A stretch of DNA of 64,000 bases from Pseudomonadota bacterium. GTDB taxonomy: Bacteria > Pseudomonadota > Alphaproteobacteria > Acetobacterales > Acetobacteraceae. The stretch covers positions 1 through 64,000 of the forward strand of contig JAJXWD010000010.1 of assembly GCA_021781835.1 (NCBI GenBank), read 5' to 3'. Both the position numbers and the translations under genes were made by a program. This document shows, piece by piece, positions 44,802 through 53,168 of the stretch. The notes beneath the pieces were generated by a model that did no database searches, was not told the origin of the DNA, and saw only the letters and a program-made list of their open reading frames with translations. Each line of letters starts with the position of its first letter. The stretch's first letter is position 1.

Positions 44802-44925
44802 GTGCCACCGGCGCGCCATTCTGGCACAGCCGCGGGTGGCCCCAACATAGCCCGCCCGCCCGCGTTGGCAAGATGCCCCGCAAAAGCTATACCGCGCGCA
44901 GCTTTCAACAGGGAGATCCACCAGA

Positions 44926-45453
44926 ATGGACGTGAGCAAGCTTTCCCCCGGCAAGGACGTGCCCCGCGACATTAATGTCGTCATCGAAATCCCGGCCGGT
45001 TCGGGCGTGAAATACGAGATCGACAAAGACAGCGGCGCGCTGGTTGTCGACCGCGTGGTGTTCACCCCCATGACCTACCCGGCCGCCTACGGCTTCATCC
45101 CCGGCACCCTCGCCGATGATGGCGACCCCGCCGATGTGCTCGTGCTGCTGCCCACCGCCGTGGTGCCCGGCGCCGTCATACGCTGCCGTCCCATCGGCAT
45201 GTTGCAAATGGAGGACGAATCCGGCCAGGATGAGAAAATCGTCGCCGTGCCGCACGACAAGGTGCACCCGCAATACACCGATGTCACCGAAATCGCGCAG
45301 CTGCCCGCCATCACCCGCGATGTCATCAAGCACTTCTTCGAGCACTACAAGGATCTCGAAAAAGGCAAGTGGGTGAAGGTCACCGGCTGGGCCGACCGTG
45401 CCGCCGCCGAAGCGGCCATCACCAAGAGCCTGGAGCGCGCCGAGGCCAAGTAA
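44926..45453 (+). CDS. ppa: Inorganic pyrophosphatase
   Basis: Family I soluble pyrophosphatase, 175 residues. It has [18 protein letters not shown] at the start, [20 protein letters not shown] with the metal-binding Asp triplet (signature DxDPxD), and [21 protein letters not shown] precedes ATG 44926. The hydrolysis of pyrophosphate drives biosynthesis. Several hairpins follow, including a 68-bp palindrome. Confidence 0.97.
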   Translation: MDVSKLSPGKDVPRDINVVIEIPAGSGVKYEIDKDSGALVVDRVVFTPMTYPAAYGFIPGTLADDGDPADVLVLLPTAVVPGAVIRCRPIGMLQMEDESGQDEKIVAVPHDKVHPQYTDVTEIAQLPAITRDVIKHFFEHYKDLEKGKWVKVTGWADRAAAEAAITKSLERAEAK

Positions 45454-45465
45454 GGGGTGGGTGCG

Positions 45466-45490
45466 TCAGGGGGGATGCTGTCCCCCCTGA
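45466..45490. repeat. G-rich hairpin repeat, copy 2
   Basis: TCAGGGGGGA and TCCCCCCTGA pair over 10 bp around TGCTG, 12 bp after ppa. The core (GGGGGATGCTGTCCCCC) is the reverse complement of the hairpin at 42090-42106. Confidence 0.7.
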
Positions 45491-45506
45491 ACCTCGATAA
45501 TGTTCT

Positions 45507-45574
45507 AAGCCTCAGAAAAAGGGGGCCGCCTTTGCCGTTTGAAACGGCACGGGCGGCCCCCTTTTCTGAGGCTT
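45507..45574. repeat. 68-bp near-perfect palindrome after ppa
   Basis: Outer arms AAGCCTCAGAAAAAGGGGG and CCCCCTTTTCTGAGGCTT, continued by CCGCC/GGCGG, enclose an inner hairpin GCCGTTT-GA-AACGGC. The combined stem is over 20 bp. It contains A5 and T4 runs, so it could terminate from either side, but its symmetry exceeds normal terminators. Confidence 0.85.
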
Positions 45575-45587
45575 ACCTGATTGGTTT

Positions 45588-45636
45588 CCAAAGGCCTCTC
45601 GGCCTTTGGCTGGGGGGCAGGGGGACAGCGTCCCCC
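45588..45636. repeat. G-rich double-hairpin repeat, copy 3
   Basis: CCAAAGGCC-TCTC-GGCCTTTGG (45588-45609) is followed by GGGGGACAGCGTCCCCC (45620-45636). It has the same two-hairpin plan as 42060-42107 with a different first hairpin. Confidence 0.65.
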
Positions 45637-45650
45637 TGGGGTGCCGCCTT

Positions 45651-45756
45651 TAGATCAATATTGGTTTGGATTGAGTCGGCAGACGTAAGCTAAACCAATG
45701 AAATTGATCGTTAAAATATAACTAGAGCGGGTGCGTCATAACGCATCCCGCTCTAG
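45651..45756 (-). repeat. 106-bp palindromic element, copy C
   Basis: Reverse-orientation copy, differing from copy A at about 2 positions. Its right end CTCTAG supplies the CTA (45753-45755) that is the TAG stop of pstA. It separates the convergent ppa and pstA genes. Confidence 0.95.
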
Positions 45757-46622
45757 GTGAACTTGGTGCGTTTCACCATCAGGCGGACGCTGATATTGAT
45801 GGCGAGCACGACGAGCATGACCAGGAAGGCGGCGGCGTAAGCCAGCTGGTGGGAATGTTCGTCGGGCTGGTTGATGAAGGTCCAGATGACGTAGGTGAGG
45901 TAGGCCACCGGAGACTGGGTGAAGTGGCCGGTCCACATCTGGTCCGACCAGCCGGCCGTGTAGATGAGCGGCGCGGTTTCGCCGACCGAGATGGCGAGGC
46001 CGAGCAGGCCGCCGGTGATGACCGCGCCCGAGGCGGCGGGCAGCACGATCTTGAACACCACCACGCCGTCCGTGGCGCCCAGCGCGTAGGCGGCTTCGCG
46101 CATTGGGTTGGGCACTTGCTGGAGGGCCAGCTCGGTGATGCGTGCGAGGTAGGGGATGATGAGGATGGCGATGGTGATGGCGGCGGCGAGCAGCGAGAAG
46201 CCCCAGCCCAGCGCGGTGATGAACACGATGTAGGAGAAATAGCCGAGCACGATGGAGGGGGTGCCGGTGAGGGTGTCGGACATGAAGCGGATGGCGCTGC
46301 CCAGCCGGTTCTTGCCGTATTCGGACAGGTGGATGCCCGCGCCGACGCCGATGGGCACGGCGATGAGCATGGCGAACAGGGTGATGACGAACGTGCCCTC
46401 GATGGCGTTGGCCAGGCCGTTGGCGGCGCCGGTGGTGGTTTGGGTGAACAGCGAGAAGGAGAGGGCGGTGATGCCGCGGCCGGCGACCACGCCGACAATG
46501 TCGAGCAGCGGGAAGATGACGCCGAGCAGGGCGATGGCGCACAGCCCCCAGCCCGCGACGCTCAGGACGATGCGCCTCAGCTCCTGCGTGCTGCGCGTTT
46601 CAAGCTTTGCGGCTGCGGACAT
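45753..46622 (-). CDS. pstA: Phosphate ABC transporter permease PstA
   Basis: Inner-membrane permease of 289 residues with about six membrane segments. Core: GIHLSEYGKNRLGSAIRFMS, FFSY..VFITALGW, the ATPase-contact region NPMREAAYALGATDGVVVFK and AISVGETAPLIYTAGW. The ATG at 46622 overlaps pstC by 23 bp. Its TAG stop is formed by the end of 106-bp repeat copy C. pstB and phoU, the usual next genes, are absent from this site. Confidence 0.94.
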   Translation of the reverse strand: MSAAAKLETRSTQELRRIVLSVAGWGLCAIALLGVIFPLLDIVGVVAGRGITALSFSLFTQTTTGAANGLANAIEGTFVITLFAMLIAVPIGVGAGIHLSEYGKNRLGSAIRFMSDTLTGTPSIVLGYFSYIVFITALGWGFSLLAAAITIAILIIPYLARITELALQQVPNPMREAAYALGATDGVVVFKIVLPAASGAVITGGLLGLAISVGETAPLIYTAGWSDQMWTGHFTQSPVAYLTYVIWTFINQPDEHSHQLAYAAAFLVMLVVLAINISVRLMVKRTKFT

Positions 46623-47565
46623 TGAGCGCTCCCGAGGACAGCAGTTTGGCGGCGACATTGACCGCCAGGGTGATGATGAACAGCACGAAGGCGATTTCGG
46701 CCAGGGCCTTGACCGACATCGAGGTCGGGTCGGATTCGGCGCTGTCGAGCTGGCTGACGATGAAGGACGCGATGGTGGAGATGGGCGAGAACAGCGAGGT
46801 GGGCAGCATGTTGAGCCCGCCGCCCGAGACCATGAGCACGGCCATGGTTTCGCCCAGCGCCCGGCCCAGCGCCAGCACGATGCCGCCGGCCAGTGTGGAG
46901 CGCACCATCGGCATCATGGCCTTGGTCACCACCTCGAAATGGGTGGAGCCGAGCGCGAAGGCCGATTCGCGGTTTTCCTTGGGCACTTGCAGCAGGGCGT
47001 CATAGAGGGTGGAGGCGATGATGGGGGTGATCATGAGCGCCAGCACAATGGCGGCGGCCAGCAACCCGTACCCGTTGCCGGTGGGGCTGATATAATGGCC
47101 GAGAAACGGCACCAGCACGGCAATGCCCCACAGCCCGAACACCACCGAGGGCACCACGGCCACCAGCTCGACCAGCATGGCCAGGGCGGGGCGGATGGGC
47201 GGCAGCCAGGAGAGCCGGTCGCGCGCGTGGTTTTCCAGCACGGGCACGGCCTCGGCCAGGAAAATGGCGGCGCCCACCGAGAGCGGCACGGCGATGAAAA
47301 TGGCCAGCCCCGACGAGGCGAGCGTGCCGGCGATGAAGGCGAGCACGCCATATTCGGCGCCGGGGGGAATGGTGATGCCGTTGACCGTGACCGGGTCGCC
47401 GTAGAGGTCCCCCAGGTTCCAGTTCACATCCCAGAGGAAATGCAGGCCATTGAAGGAGATGGCCTGGCCCGCATAGCCCGCCAGAAACAAAACAACCGCG
47501 CAAAGCGCGGCGGGGATCATCAGGCTGATGCAAAGCACCAGGAGGCGGAAAGGCCGTAAGGTCAT
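46600..47565 (-). CDS. pstC: Phosphate ABC transporter permease PstC
   Basis: Inner-membrane permease of 321 residues. Features: PPGAEYGVLAFIAGTLASSG, IAVPLSVGAAIFLAEAVP, a phosphate-pathway motif LVAVVPSVVFGLWGIAVLVP, and the contact loop VPKENRESAFALGSTHFEVV, then LGRALGETMAVLMVSGG. It lies 64 bp after pstS, with a small hairpin between, and overlaps pstA. Confidence 0.95.
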   Translation of the reverse strand: MTLRPFRLLVLCISLMIPAALCAVVLFLAGYAGQAISFNGLHFLWDVNWNLGDLYGDPVTVNGITIPPGAEYGVLAFIAGTLASSGLAIFIAVPLSVGAAIFLAEAVPVLENHARDRLSWLPPIRPALAMLVELVAVVPSVVFGLWGIAVLVPFLGHYISPTGNGYGLLAAAIVLALMITPIIASTLYDALLQVPKENRESAFALGSTHFEVVTKAMMPMVRSTLAGGIVLALGRALGETMAVLMVSGGGLNMLPTSLFSPISTIASFIVSQLDSAESDPTSMSVKALAEIAFVLFIITLAVNVAAKLLSSGALNVRSRKA

Positions 47566-47629
47566 GGTTCACCGTCGCAGCGTGAGATGCCCTCCCGGCC
47601 AGTTGGCCGGAAGGGCGTTACGGTCGTCT

Positions 47630-48685
47630 TTACTTGATTTTGTCGATCTGCGTAACCGACAGGGTCTTCACGGCGGCGGGAAGGGCCATGAAGTGCACCT
47701 TGTCGAGATAGGCCGGCACGTTGCCGCCCTGCACGCACCAGCTCAGGAACTTGCGGATCGCCTTGGCGGTGGCGGCATCCGGCTGGCTGGTCTTCACGAT
47801 CGCATATTCGTAGTTGACGATCGGGTAGGCGTTGGCGCCGGGGGCGAACACCATCGAGATGCGCTCGTCGGCCGGGGTGGTGCTGGCGACGCTGGCGGCG
47901 GCGGCGCTGATGGTCTCAGGGGTGGGCAGCACGTAGTTGCCGGCCTTGTTGAGCAGCTCGGCCTGGCCCAGCTTGGCGGCCTTCACCTGGTCGGCGAAGG
48001 AAATGCCGATATAGGCGATGCCGTAGGGGTTGTTCTTCAGCGCGGTGACCATGCCGGGGTTGCCGTTGGCGCCGATGCCGCCGGCAACGGCCGGCCAGGA
48101 GATCGAGGTGCCGTAATGCTCGGTCGAGGACCAGCCGGCATCGGAGAAGGCCAGGTACTGGCTGAAGATGAACGTGTCGCCCGAGCCGTCGATGCGGTGG
48201 ATGGGGATGATCACGTGGTTGGGCAGGGTCACGCCGGGGTTGGCGGCGGCGATGGCGGGATCATTCCAGTTGGTGATCTTGCCCTCGTAGATGCCGGCCA
48301 GGATCGGGCCAGTGAGGTGCAGATGGGTGATGCCGGGCAGGTTGTAGTTGATGGCCTGCGAGGAGATGCCGAGCGGGATGTTCAGCATTTCGGGGTGCGC
48401 CTTGACCATGGCGTCGGAGAGATAGGCGTCGGAGGCGCCGATCTGCACCAGACCCTGGATGGACTGCGAGATGCCCGCGCCCGAACCGGTCGAGGTGGTG
48501 GTGATGCTGACATCGGGGTGGGCGGTCGAGTAGCTGGCGACCCACAGGTTGAACAGCGGGTAGAGCAGGCTCGAACCGGTCTCGACCAGCGATATGCCGG
48601 CGGCATGAGCGGGAGTGGCGAGGCCAGCGGCGGTGGCCAGGGCCAGGGCGGCGGCGCCGGTGCGCAGGAGCGTGGGCAGTTTCAT
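47630..48685 (-). CDS. pstS: Phosphate-binding protein PstS
   Basis: Periplasmic phosphate receptor, 351 residues. A signal peptide ends TPAHA before AGISLVETGSSLLYPLFNLW. Phosphate-contact loops are TGSGAGISQSIQGLVQIGAS and RIDGSGDTFIFSQYLAFSD. It is the first gene of pstS-C-A; a candidate PHO box lies about 120 bp upstream. ATG 48685 is the natural start. Confidence 0.95.
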   Translation of the reverse strand: MKLPTLLRTGAAALALATAAGLATPAHAAGISLVETGSSLLYPLFNLWVASYSTAHPDVSITTTSTGSGAGISQSIQGLVQIGASDAYLSDAMVKAHPEMLNIPLGISSQAINYNLPGITHLHLTGPILAGIYEGKITNWNDPAIAAANPGVTLPNHVIIPIHRIDGSGDTFIFSQYLAFSDAGWSSTEHYGTSISWPAVAGGIGANGNPGMVTALKNNPYGIAYIGISFADQVKAAKLGQAELLNKAGNYVLPTPETISAAAASVASTTPADERISMVFAPGANAYPIVNYEYAIVKTSQPDAATAKAIRKFLSWCVQGGNVPAYLDKVHFMALPAAVKTLSVTQIDKIK

Positions 48686-48801
48686 TCGATCTCGTTCCTT
48701 GTCTGTGAGCCGGTGTCGGGCTCCCTGTGTCGGACGGCGGGGCGCTCCCCGCGTCGCTCCCGCACATAAAAGATGAGTGTGACAAACCCAACGGGTTTCG
48801 G

Positions 48802-48819
48802 GTTTCAGTTTGATGACAT
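48802..48819 (-). promoter_or_regulatory. Candidate PHO box upstream of pstS
   Basis: On the minus strand ATGTCAT-CAAA-CTGAAAC resembles two 7-bp CTGTCAT-type repeats 4 bp apart (6/7 and 5/7 matches). The site lies 117 bp upstream of the pstS ATG. It would bind PhoB under phosphate starvation. Confidence 0.4.
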
Positions 48820-48873
48820 TTTCCCTGTCCGGCCGCGTTGCGGGGATGAAAAAACAGCCATATTTGAAGGGTT

Positions 48874-49428
48874 ATGAGCAAAATCTCCTTGTCACATCTG
48901 TCGCGCGGGGCGCTGTTCCTGGCGTTTCTGGAGGCCAGTCTGGCCGGGTTTGGCGGCGTGCTGCCGGCCGCCCGGCGCGTGCTGGTCGATGGCCGTAAAT
49001 GGCTGACCCAGGATGAGTTCAATGAGCTGTTCGCGCTGTGCCAGGCCATGCCGGGCGCCAACATCACCAACCTGTCGTTTCTGTTTGGCGCGCGCGCGCG
49101 CGGCTGGTCGGGGGCGGTGGCCACGGTCGCGGGGCTGCTGGGGGTGCCGGTGGTGCTGGTGGTTGTGTTCACCGGGCTTTATGCGCGCTACGGCGCGCTG
49201 GTGCCGGTGCGCCATGCGCTGGCGGGGCTGGGCGCGGCGGCGGCGGGGCTGCTGCTGGGGGCGGCGGGGCGCATCGCGCTGCCCAACCTCAGGCGCGGCT
49301 GGCGCGATGTGCTGGTGGTGGCGCTGGTGTTTGCCCTGGCCGGGCTGGTCCGGTGGCCGATGATCTGGGTGATGGCGCTGAGCGTGCCGCTGGCGCTGGT
49401 GCTGGCCGCGCGGGCGGTACGGCCATGA
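48874..49428 (+). CDS. Chromate transporter, N-terminal-type half (CHR family)
   Basis: A 184-residue membrane protein with the half-size CHR fold: FLAFLEASLAGFGGVLPAAR, then LTQDEFNELFALCQAMPGAN and LSFLFGARARGWSGAVATVA. Short-chain CHR proteins work as pairs of two halves. The next gene is the second half and overlaps by ATGA. The substrate (chromate, or another anion) is not proven. Divergent from pstS. Confidence 0.85.
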   Translation: MSKISLSHLSRGALFLAFLEASLAGFGGVLPAARRVLVDGRKWLTQDEFNELFALCQAMPGANITNLSFLFGARARGWSGAVATVAGLLGVPVVLVVVFTGLYARYGALVPVRHALAGLGAAAAGLLLGAAGRIALPNLRRGWRDVLVVALVFALAGLVRWPMIWVMALSVPLALVLAARAVRP

Positions 49429-49943
49429 GCGGCGTGCTGGTGGCGCTGGGGCTGTTGTTTGGCCGCCTTTCGCTGCTGGCGGTGGGGGGCACCAATGCGG
49501 TGGTGCCCGAGATTTTGCGCGCCACCCTTGCGCATGGCTGGGCCACGCGGGGGCAGTTCGTGCAGCTTTTCGCCATCAGCAACGCGGCCCCCGGGCCAAA
49601 TGTGATGATCTCGACCGTGCTGGGCGCACATGTGGCGGGCTGGCCCGGCGCGCTGGTGGCCACGGTGGCGATGGTGCTGCCCTCGGGTGTGCTGGTGATA
49701 TGGGCCGGGCGCGCCTGGGAGACATGGCGCGAGACGCGCGCGCGCCGGCTGCTGCAGGCGGCGCTGCTGCCCGTGACCGCCGGGCTGATCACGGCGGCGG
49801 CCTGGCTGATTACCTGCCAGGCGGTGACCGGGGCGCTGACCGCGCTGATCGCCGGGCTGTGCGCTTTTGGATCATATAATGGCCGGGTTCACCCGCTGGT
49901 GCTGCTGGGCGCGGGGGCGCTGGCGGGGCTGGCGCTGCTGTGA
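49425..49943 (+). CDS. Chromate transporter, C-terminal-type half (CHR family)
   Basis: A 172-residue membrane protein, the partner of the preceding half. It has FGRLSLLAVGGTNAVVPEIL, the conserved QLFAISNAAPGPNVMISTV and about six hydrophobic segments. The start ATG overlaps the first half by 4 bp, so both are made together. tRNA-Cys follows on the other strand. Confidence 0.85.
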   Translation: MSGVLVALGLLFGRLSLLAVGGTNAVVPEILRATLAHGWATRGQFVQLFAISNAAPGPNVMISTVLGAHVAGWPGALVATVAMVLPSGVLVIWAGRAWETWRETRARRLLQAALLPVTAGLITAAAWLITCQAVTGALTALIAGLCAFGSYNGRVHPLVLLGAGALAGLALL

Positions 49944-49984
49944 GGCGCGGGCGGGCCACGGGGCGGGGGGCGGGGCAAAACCCC

Positions 49985-50058
49985 TGGAGGTCCGGGCGGG
50001 AATCGAACCCACATACACGGATTTGCAGTCCGCTGCATCACCACTCTGCCACCGGACC
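49985..50058 (-). tRNA. tRNA-Cys (anticodon GCA)
   Basis: Minus-strand cloverleaf of 74 nt with encoded CCA: acceptor GGTCCGG pairs with CCGGACC; anticodon stem-loop GCGGACTGCAAATCCGT has GCA; T arm GTGGG TTCGATT CCCGC; discriminator U as in tRNA-Cys. Confidence 0.96.
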
Positions 50059-50189
50059 AGGGGTGGGGGCCTATATCCATGTTAGGCGCGTGCCGGTCAA
50101 GGGCTGAGTTTCACTAAGGTGCGGTTGAGTTGTGGGGCGATCCACCGTTATAGTAGGTGGCGAATATGCAAGCTAGCGGAAGGGTTTCC

Positions 50190-50849
50190 ATGACCGGTCA
50201 GACCACCACGGACAAGGCACGCGCGAATATGGTCGATAGCCAAGTCCGGCCCAATCATGTGCATGATGAGCGTGTGACCGGGGCGATGCGCGCCCTGCCG
50301 CGCGAGGCCTTCGCCCCGCAAGGCGCGCTGGCTTACGGGGATGCCGATATCGCGCTGGGCGGGGGGCGCTATCTGGCCGCGCCCATGCTCACCGCCCGGC
50401 TGGCCCAGCTGGCGCTGGCGCGCAACCCGGCGCATGTGCTGGTGGTGGGGGCGGGCAGCGGCTATCTGGCCGCCATTTTGTCGCTGGCGGGGGTTGATGT
50501 GGTGGCGCTCGAAGCCGAGTCTCGGCTTGAGACCGGCGCCCTGGCCCACCACGCCCCCAAGGCCGAGCGCGTGAGCGGCCCGCTGGAAGCCGGCTGGCCC
50601 GCGGGTGGGCCGTTCGATGTCATTCTGGTCGAGGGTGCGATCGGCGCCGTGCCGGCCGCCTGGGCGGCGCAGCTCGCCAAAACCGGCTGCGTGATCGCCG
50701 TGCTGGCTGATGACATGGCCGAGCAGGGCGGCATCGGCCGCGCCGTGCTCGCCACGCCCGCGGGCGGCGGCTTCACCATTGAGCGGCAATTCGACACCAC
50801 CGCCCGTCCGCTGCCGGCTTTCCGCCCGGCGCCCGCGTTCGCGTTTTAA
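50190..50849 (+). CDS. Protein-L-isoaspartate O-methyltransferase-like protein
   Basis: A 219-residue PCMT-family methyltransferase. Start ARANMVDSQVRPNHVHDERV, then ALPREAFAP, YLAAPMLTARLAQLAL, the SAM-binding LVVGAGSGYLAAILSLAG and FDVILVEGAIGAVP. Family members methylate isoaspartate, but this alphaproteobacterial subgroup next to tolC may have another substrate. ATG 50190 has GGAAGGG upstream; earlier in-frame starts are less likely. tolC follows 9 bp later. Confidence 0.85.
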   Translation: MTGQTTTDKARANMVDSQVRPNHVHDERVTGAMRALPREAFAPQGALAYGDADIALGGGRYLAAPMLTARLAQLALARNPAHVLVVGAGSGYLAAILSLAGVDVVALEAESRLETGALAHHAPKAERVSGPLEAGWPAGGPFDVILVEGAIGAVPAAWAAQLAKTGCVIAVLADDMAEQGGIGRAVLATPAGGGFTIERQFDTTARPLPAFRPAPAFAF

Positions 50850-50858
50850 GGGCCGCAC

Positions 50859-52385
50859 ATGCTGAAGACGTTTCGCCTTACCGCGCTGGCCGGTGTCGCG
50901 CTGGTGCCGGTGCTGGCCGCCCAGCCGCGCGCCGCGCGGGCCGATGACCCGCTGCCCGCCAGCCTGCCCTCGCCCGCCACCCTGACCGATGCGCTGGTGC
51001 TGGCCTATTATGACAACCCCACCCTGCAGGGGCAGCGCGCCGCCCTGCGCGCCGCCGATGAGAACGTGCCCGCCGCGCTCTCGGGCTGGCGCCCGACCGT
51101 GACGCTGCAAAGCAGCGTGACCCGCGATGGCGGCACCGAGGCCGTGCGCAGCAATATTGCGGGCCTGGCGGGCAGTACCTATGGTCTCACCCATAACTCG
51201 CTCACCAACTCGGCCACCGCCAGCATCAACGTGTTCAATGGCGGCAAGACCATAGACCAGACCCGCGAGGCCAAGAACCAGGTTTATGCCGCGCGCGCGC
51301 AGCTGCTCGCCACCGAGCAGACCGTGTTCACCGATGTGGTCAATGCCTATGTCTCGGTGATCACCGACCAGCAGCTTTTGGCCTTGCAGCAAAATGACGC
51401 GCAGGTGCTCGAGCAGCAGCTCAAGGACACGCAGGCGCAATTCTCGGTGGGCGAGATCACCCAGACCGATGTCGCCCAGGCCGAGGCCTCGCTGGCCGCG
51501 GCCCAGGAGCAGGTGGAGGTGGCGCGCGGCAATCTGGCCATCGCGCGCGAGAATTTCCGCCAATATGTCGGCGCCTATCCGGCCGACCACCTGGCCCCGC
51601 CCCAGCCGCTGCTGCTGCCCGTGGCCGACAAGGACAATGCCGGCAAGACCGCGACCCTCAACAACCCCAACGTGGTGAGCGCTCAGTACAGCCACGCCGC
51701 CGACCAGGATGCGGTGGATGTCGCCTTTGCCACCCTGCTGCCCAGCGTTACGGTGCAGGCCGAGGAATATTACGAATCCAACCCCACGCTCGGGCAGCAA
51801 TCGCACATCACGGGCAGCGCCATCACCGGCCAGCTCACCGTGCCGCTCTATCAGGGCGGGTCGGAATACGCCACCATCCGCCAGGCGCGCGACAAGGCCC
51901 AGCAAAGCTTTGCCGCCGTGCTCGATGCCCAGCGCCAGGCCTATGCCCAGGCGACCCAGGCCTGGGAGGGGCTGAGCTCCTCGCGCGCCGCCATCGTCTC
52001 GACCAATGCCGAGATCAAGTCCAACGCCATCGCGCTCGACGGCACCGAGCGCGAGGAACTGGTCGGCACGCGCACCACGCTCGATGTCCTTAACGCCCAG
52101 CAATTATTGTTAAATTCCCAGGTGCAACAGGTTCAAAATATCGCTAATCTGGTCGAGTATTCCTATGCCGTGGCGGCGGCGATCGGGCGTTTGACGGCGC
52201 GCGATCTCAATCTTCCCGTCACGGCCTATGAAGATGAGCGTTATTACGATGTCGTCGCCCTGGCGCCGTTCGGCACCGGCGAACTGGCCGACCACCATGT
52301 GGGCATTTTGCCCAACGGCACGCTGGCCAACGCGCCACTGCCGGCAGACATGGCCGATGCACCCACCGGCGCGGCGGCCAAATAA
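50859..52385 (+). CDS. tolC: TolC-family outer-membrane channel protein
   Basis: A 508-residue outer-membrane efflux duct with signal peptide ending ARA. Two repeated halves are seen: DALVLAYYDNPTLQGQRAAL, VNAYVSVITDQQLLALQQND, FSVGEITQTDVAQAEASLAA and its counterpart LVGTRTTLDVLNAQQLLLNS. The helices would span the periplasm. It is the second gene of the pcm-tolC-popZ-valS unit, a conserved alphaproteobacterial order; the inner-membrane pump is elsewhere. Confidence 0.94.
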   Translation: MLKTFRLTALAGVALVPVLAAQPRAARADDPLPASLPSPATLTDALVLAYYDNPTLQGQRAALRAADENVPAALSGWRPTVTLQSSVTRDGGTEAVRSNIAGLAGSTYGLTHNSLTNSATASINVFNGGKTIDQTREAKNQVYAARAQLLATEQTVFTDVVNAYVSVITDQQLLALQQNDAQVLEQQLKDTQAQFSVGEITQTDVAQAEASLAAAQEQVEVARGNLAIARENFRQYVGAYPADHLAPPQPLLLPVADKDNAGKTATLNNPNVVSAQYSHAADQDAVDVAFATLLPSVTVQAEEYYESNPTLGQQSHITGSAITGQLTVPLYQGGSEYATIRQARDKAQQSFAAVLDAQRQAYAQATQAWEGLSSSRAAIVSTNAEIKSNAIALDGTEREELVGTRTTLDVLNAQQLLLNSQVQQVQNIANLVEYSYAVAAAIGRLTARDLNLPVTAYEDERYYDVVALAPFGTGELADHHVGILPNGTLANAPLPADMADAPTGAAAK

Positions 52386-52408
52386 ACGACGGATGAAGGA
52401 CGGAGAGA

Positions 52409-53080
52409 ATGAGCGAAGGTCAAGGTATCCGCAACACTCCTGCGCCGGCCAGTTCGGCGGAGCCGTCGATGGAAGAGATCCTGGCCTCCATCAGGCGCAT
52501 CCTCACCGAGGAGGAAAATGAGCGCCAGGCCGCGGGCGGTGGTGCCGGCGGCGAGAGCGATGACGATGTGCTGGTGCTGGGCTCGGGCATGGTGAGCGGT
52601 GGCGAGCCGCCGCTGTCGGCGGCGCCCCTGGCGCCCGAGCAGGGCGGTTATGAGCCGCTCGGTCGGTCCGGTGCGTTCGGCGCCGAGCCGCACCTCCATA
52701 TCGACGATTTTGGTGCCCTTCCGCCCGACGCGGTTGATCCCTATCTGCCGGCCTCGGTCGTCGAGCCGGCCCAATCCCCTTATTCCGCAACGATGTCTCA
52801 AGAGGAACAGTTCATGCCGCAAGATCAAGTGCAGTCCCCCCTAGGCTTGGTAAGCGATCAGGCGGCCTCGGAAATCGCCAACACGGTCGGTTCCCTGGTG
52901 CGCAGCGTCAGCGCCGAGCGCTCGGTTGGCATTGGCCGTCCGGGGGTCACCATCGAGGATCTGGTGCGCGAGGAGATCAAGCCGGTGCTCAAATCCTGGC
53001 TCGATTCGCACCTGCCCAGCCTGGTCGAGCGCGTGGTGCGCGCCGAGATCGGCCGCGTCGTCGACCGCATGGGGTCCTGA
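52409..53080 (+). CDS. popZ: PopZ-like polar organizing protein (DUF2497)
   Basis: A 223-residue protein with the three PopZ parts: an N-terminal helix PSMEEILASIRRILTEEE that recruits partners, a long Pro/Gly/acidic disordered middle, and C-terminal assembly helices VTIEDLVREEIKPVLKSWLD and LPSLVERVVRAEIGRVVDRM. PopZ forms polar matrices that anchor ParB-origin complexes. GGAGAG precedes the ATG. tolC upstream and valS downstream is the usual neighbourhood. Confidence 0.9.
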   Translation: MSEGQGIRNTPAPASSAEPSMEEILASIRRILTEEENERQAAGGGAGGESDDDVLVLGSGMVSGGEPPLSAAPLAPEQGGYEPLGRSGAFGAEPHLHIDDFGALPPDAVDPYLPASVVEPAQSPYSATMSQEEQFMPQDQVQSPLGLVSDQAASEIANTVGSLVRSVSAERSVGIGRPGVTIEDLVREEIKPVLKSWLDSHLPSLVERVVRAEIGRVVDRMGS

Positions 53081-53168
53081 ACCCACTTGTTTTGCCCCGG
53101 CCCGGTCTCGCCCCGGGCCGGGTTTTTGCCTGTATCGCGCGCGCCCGCATGGCGCCGGAGTTTGACCC

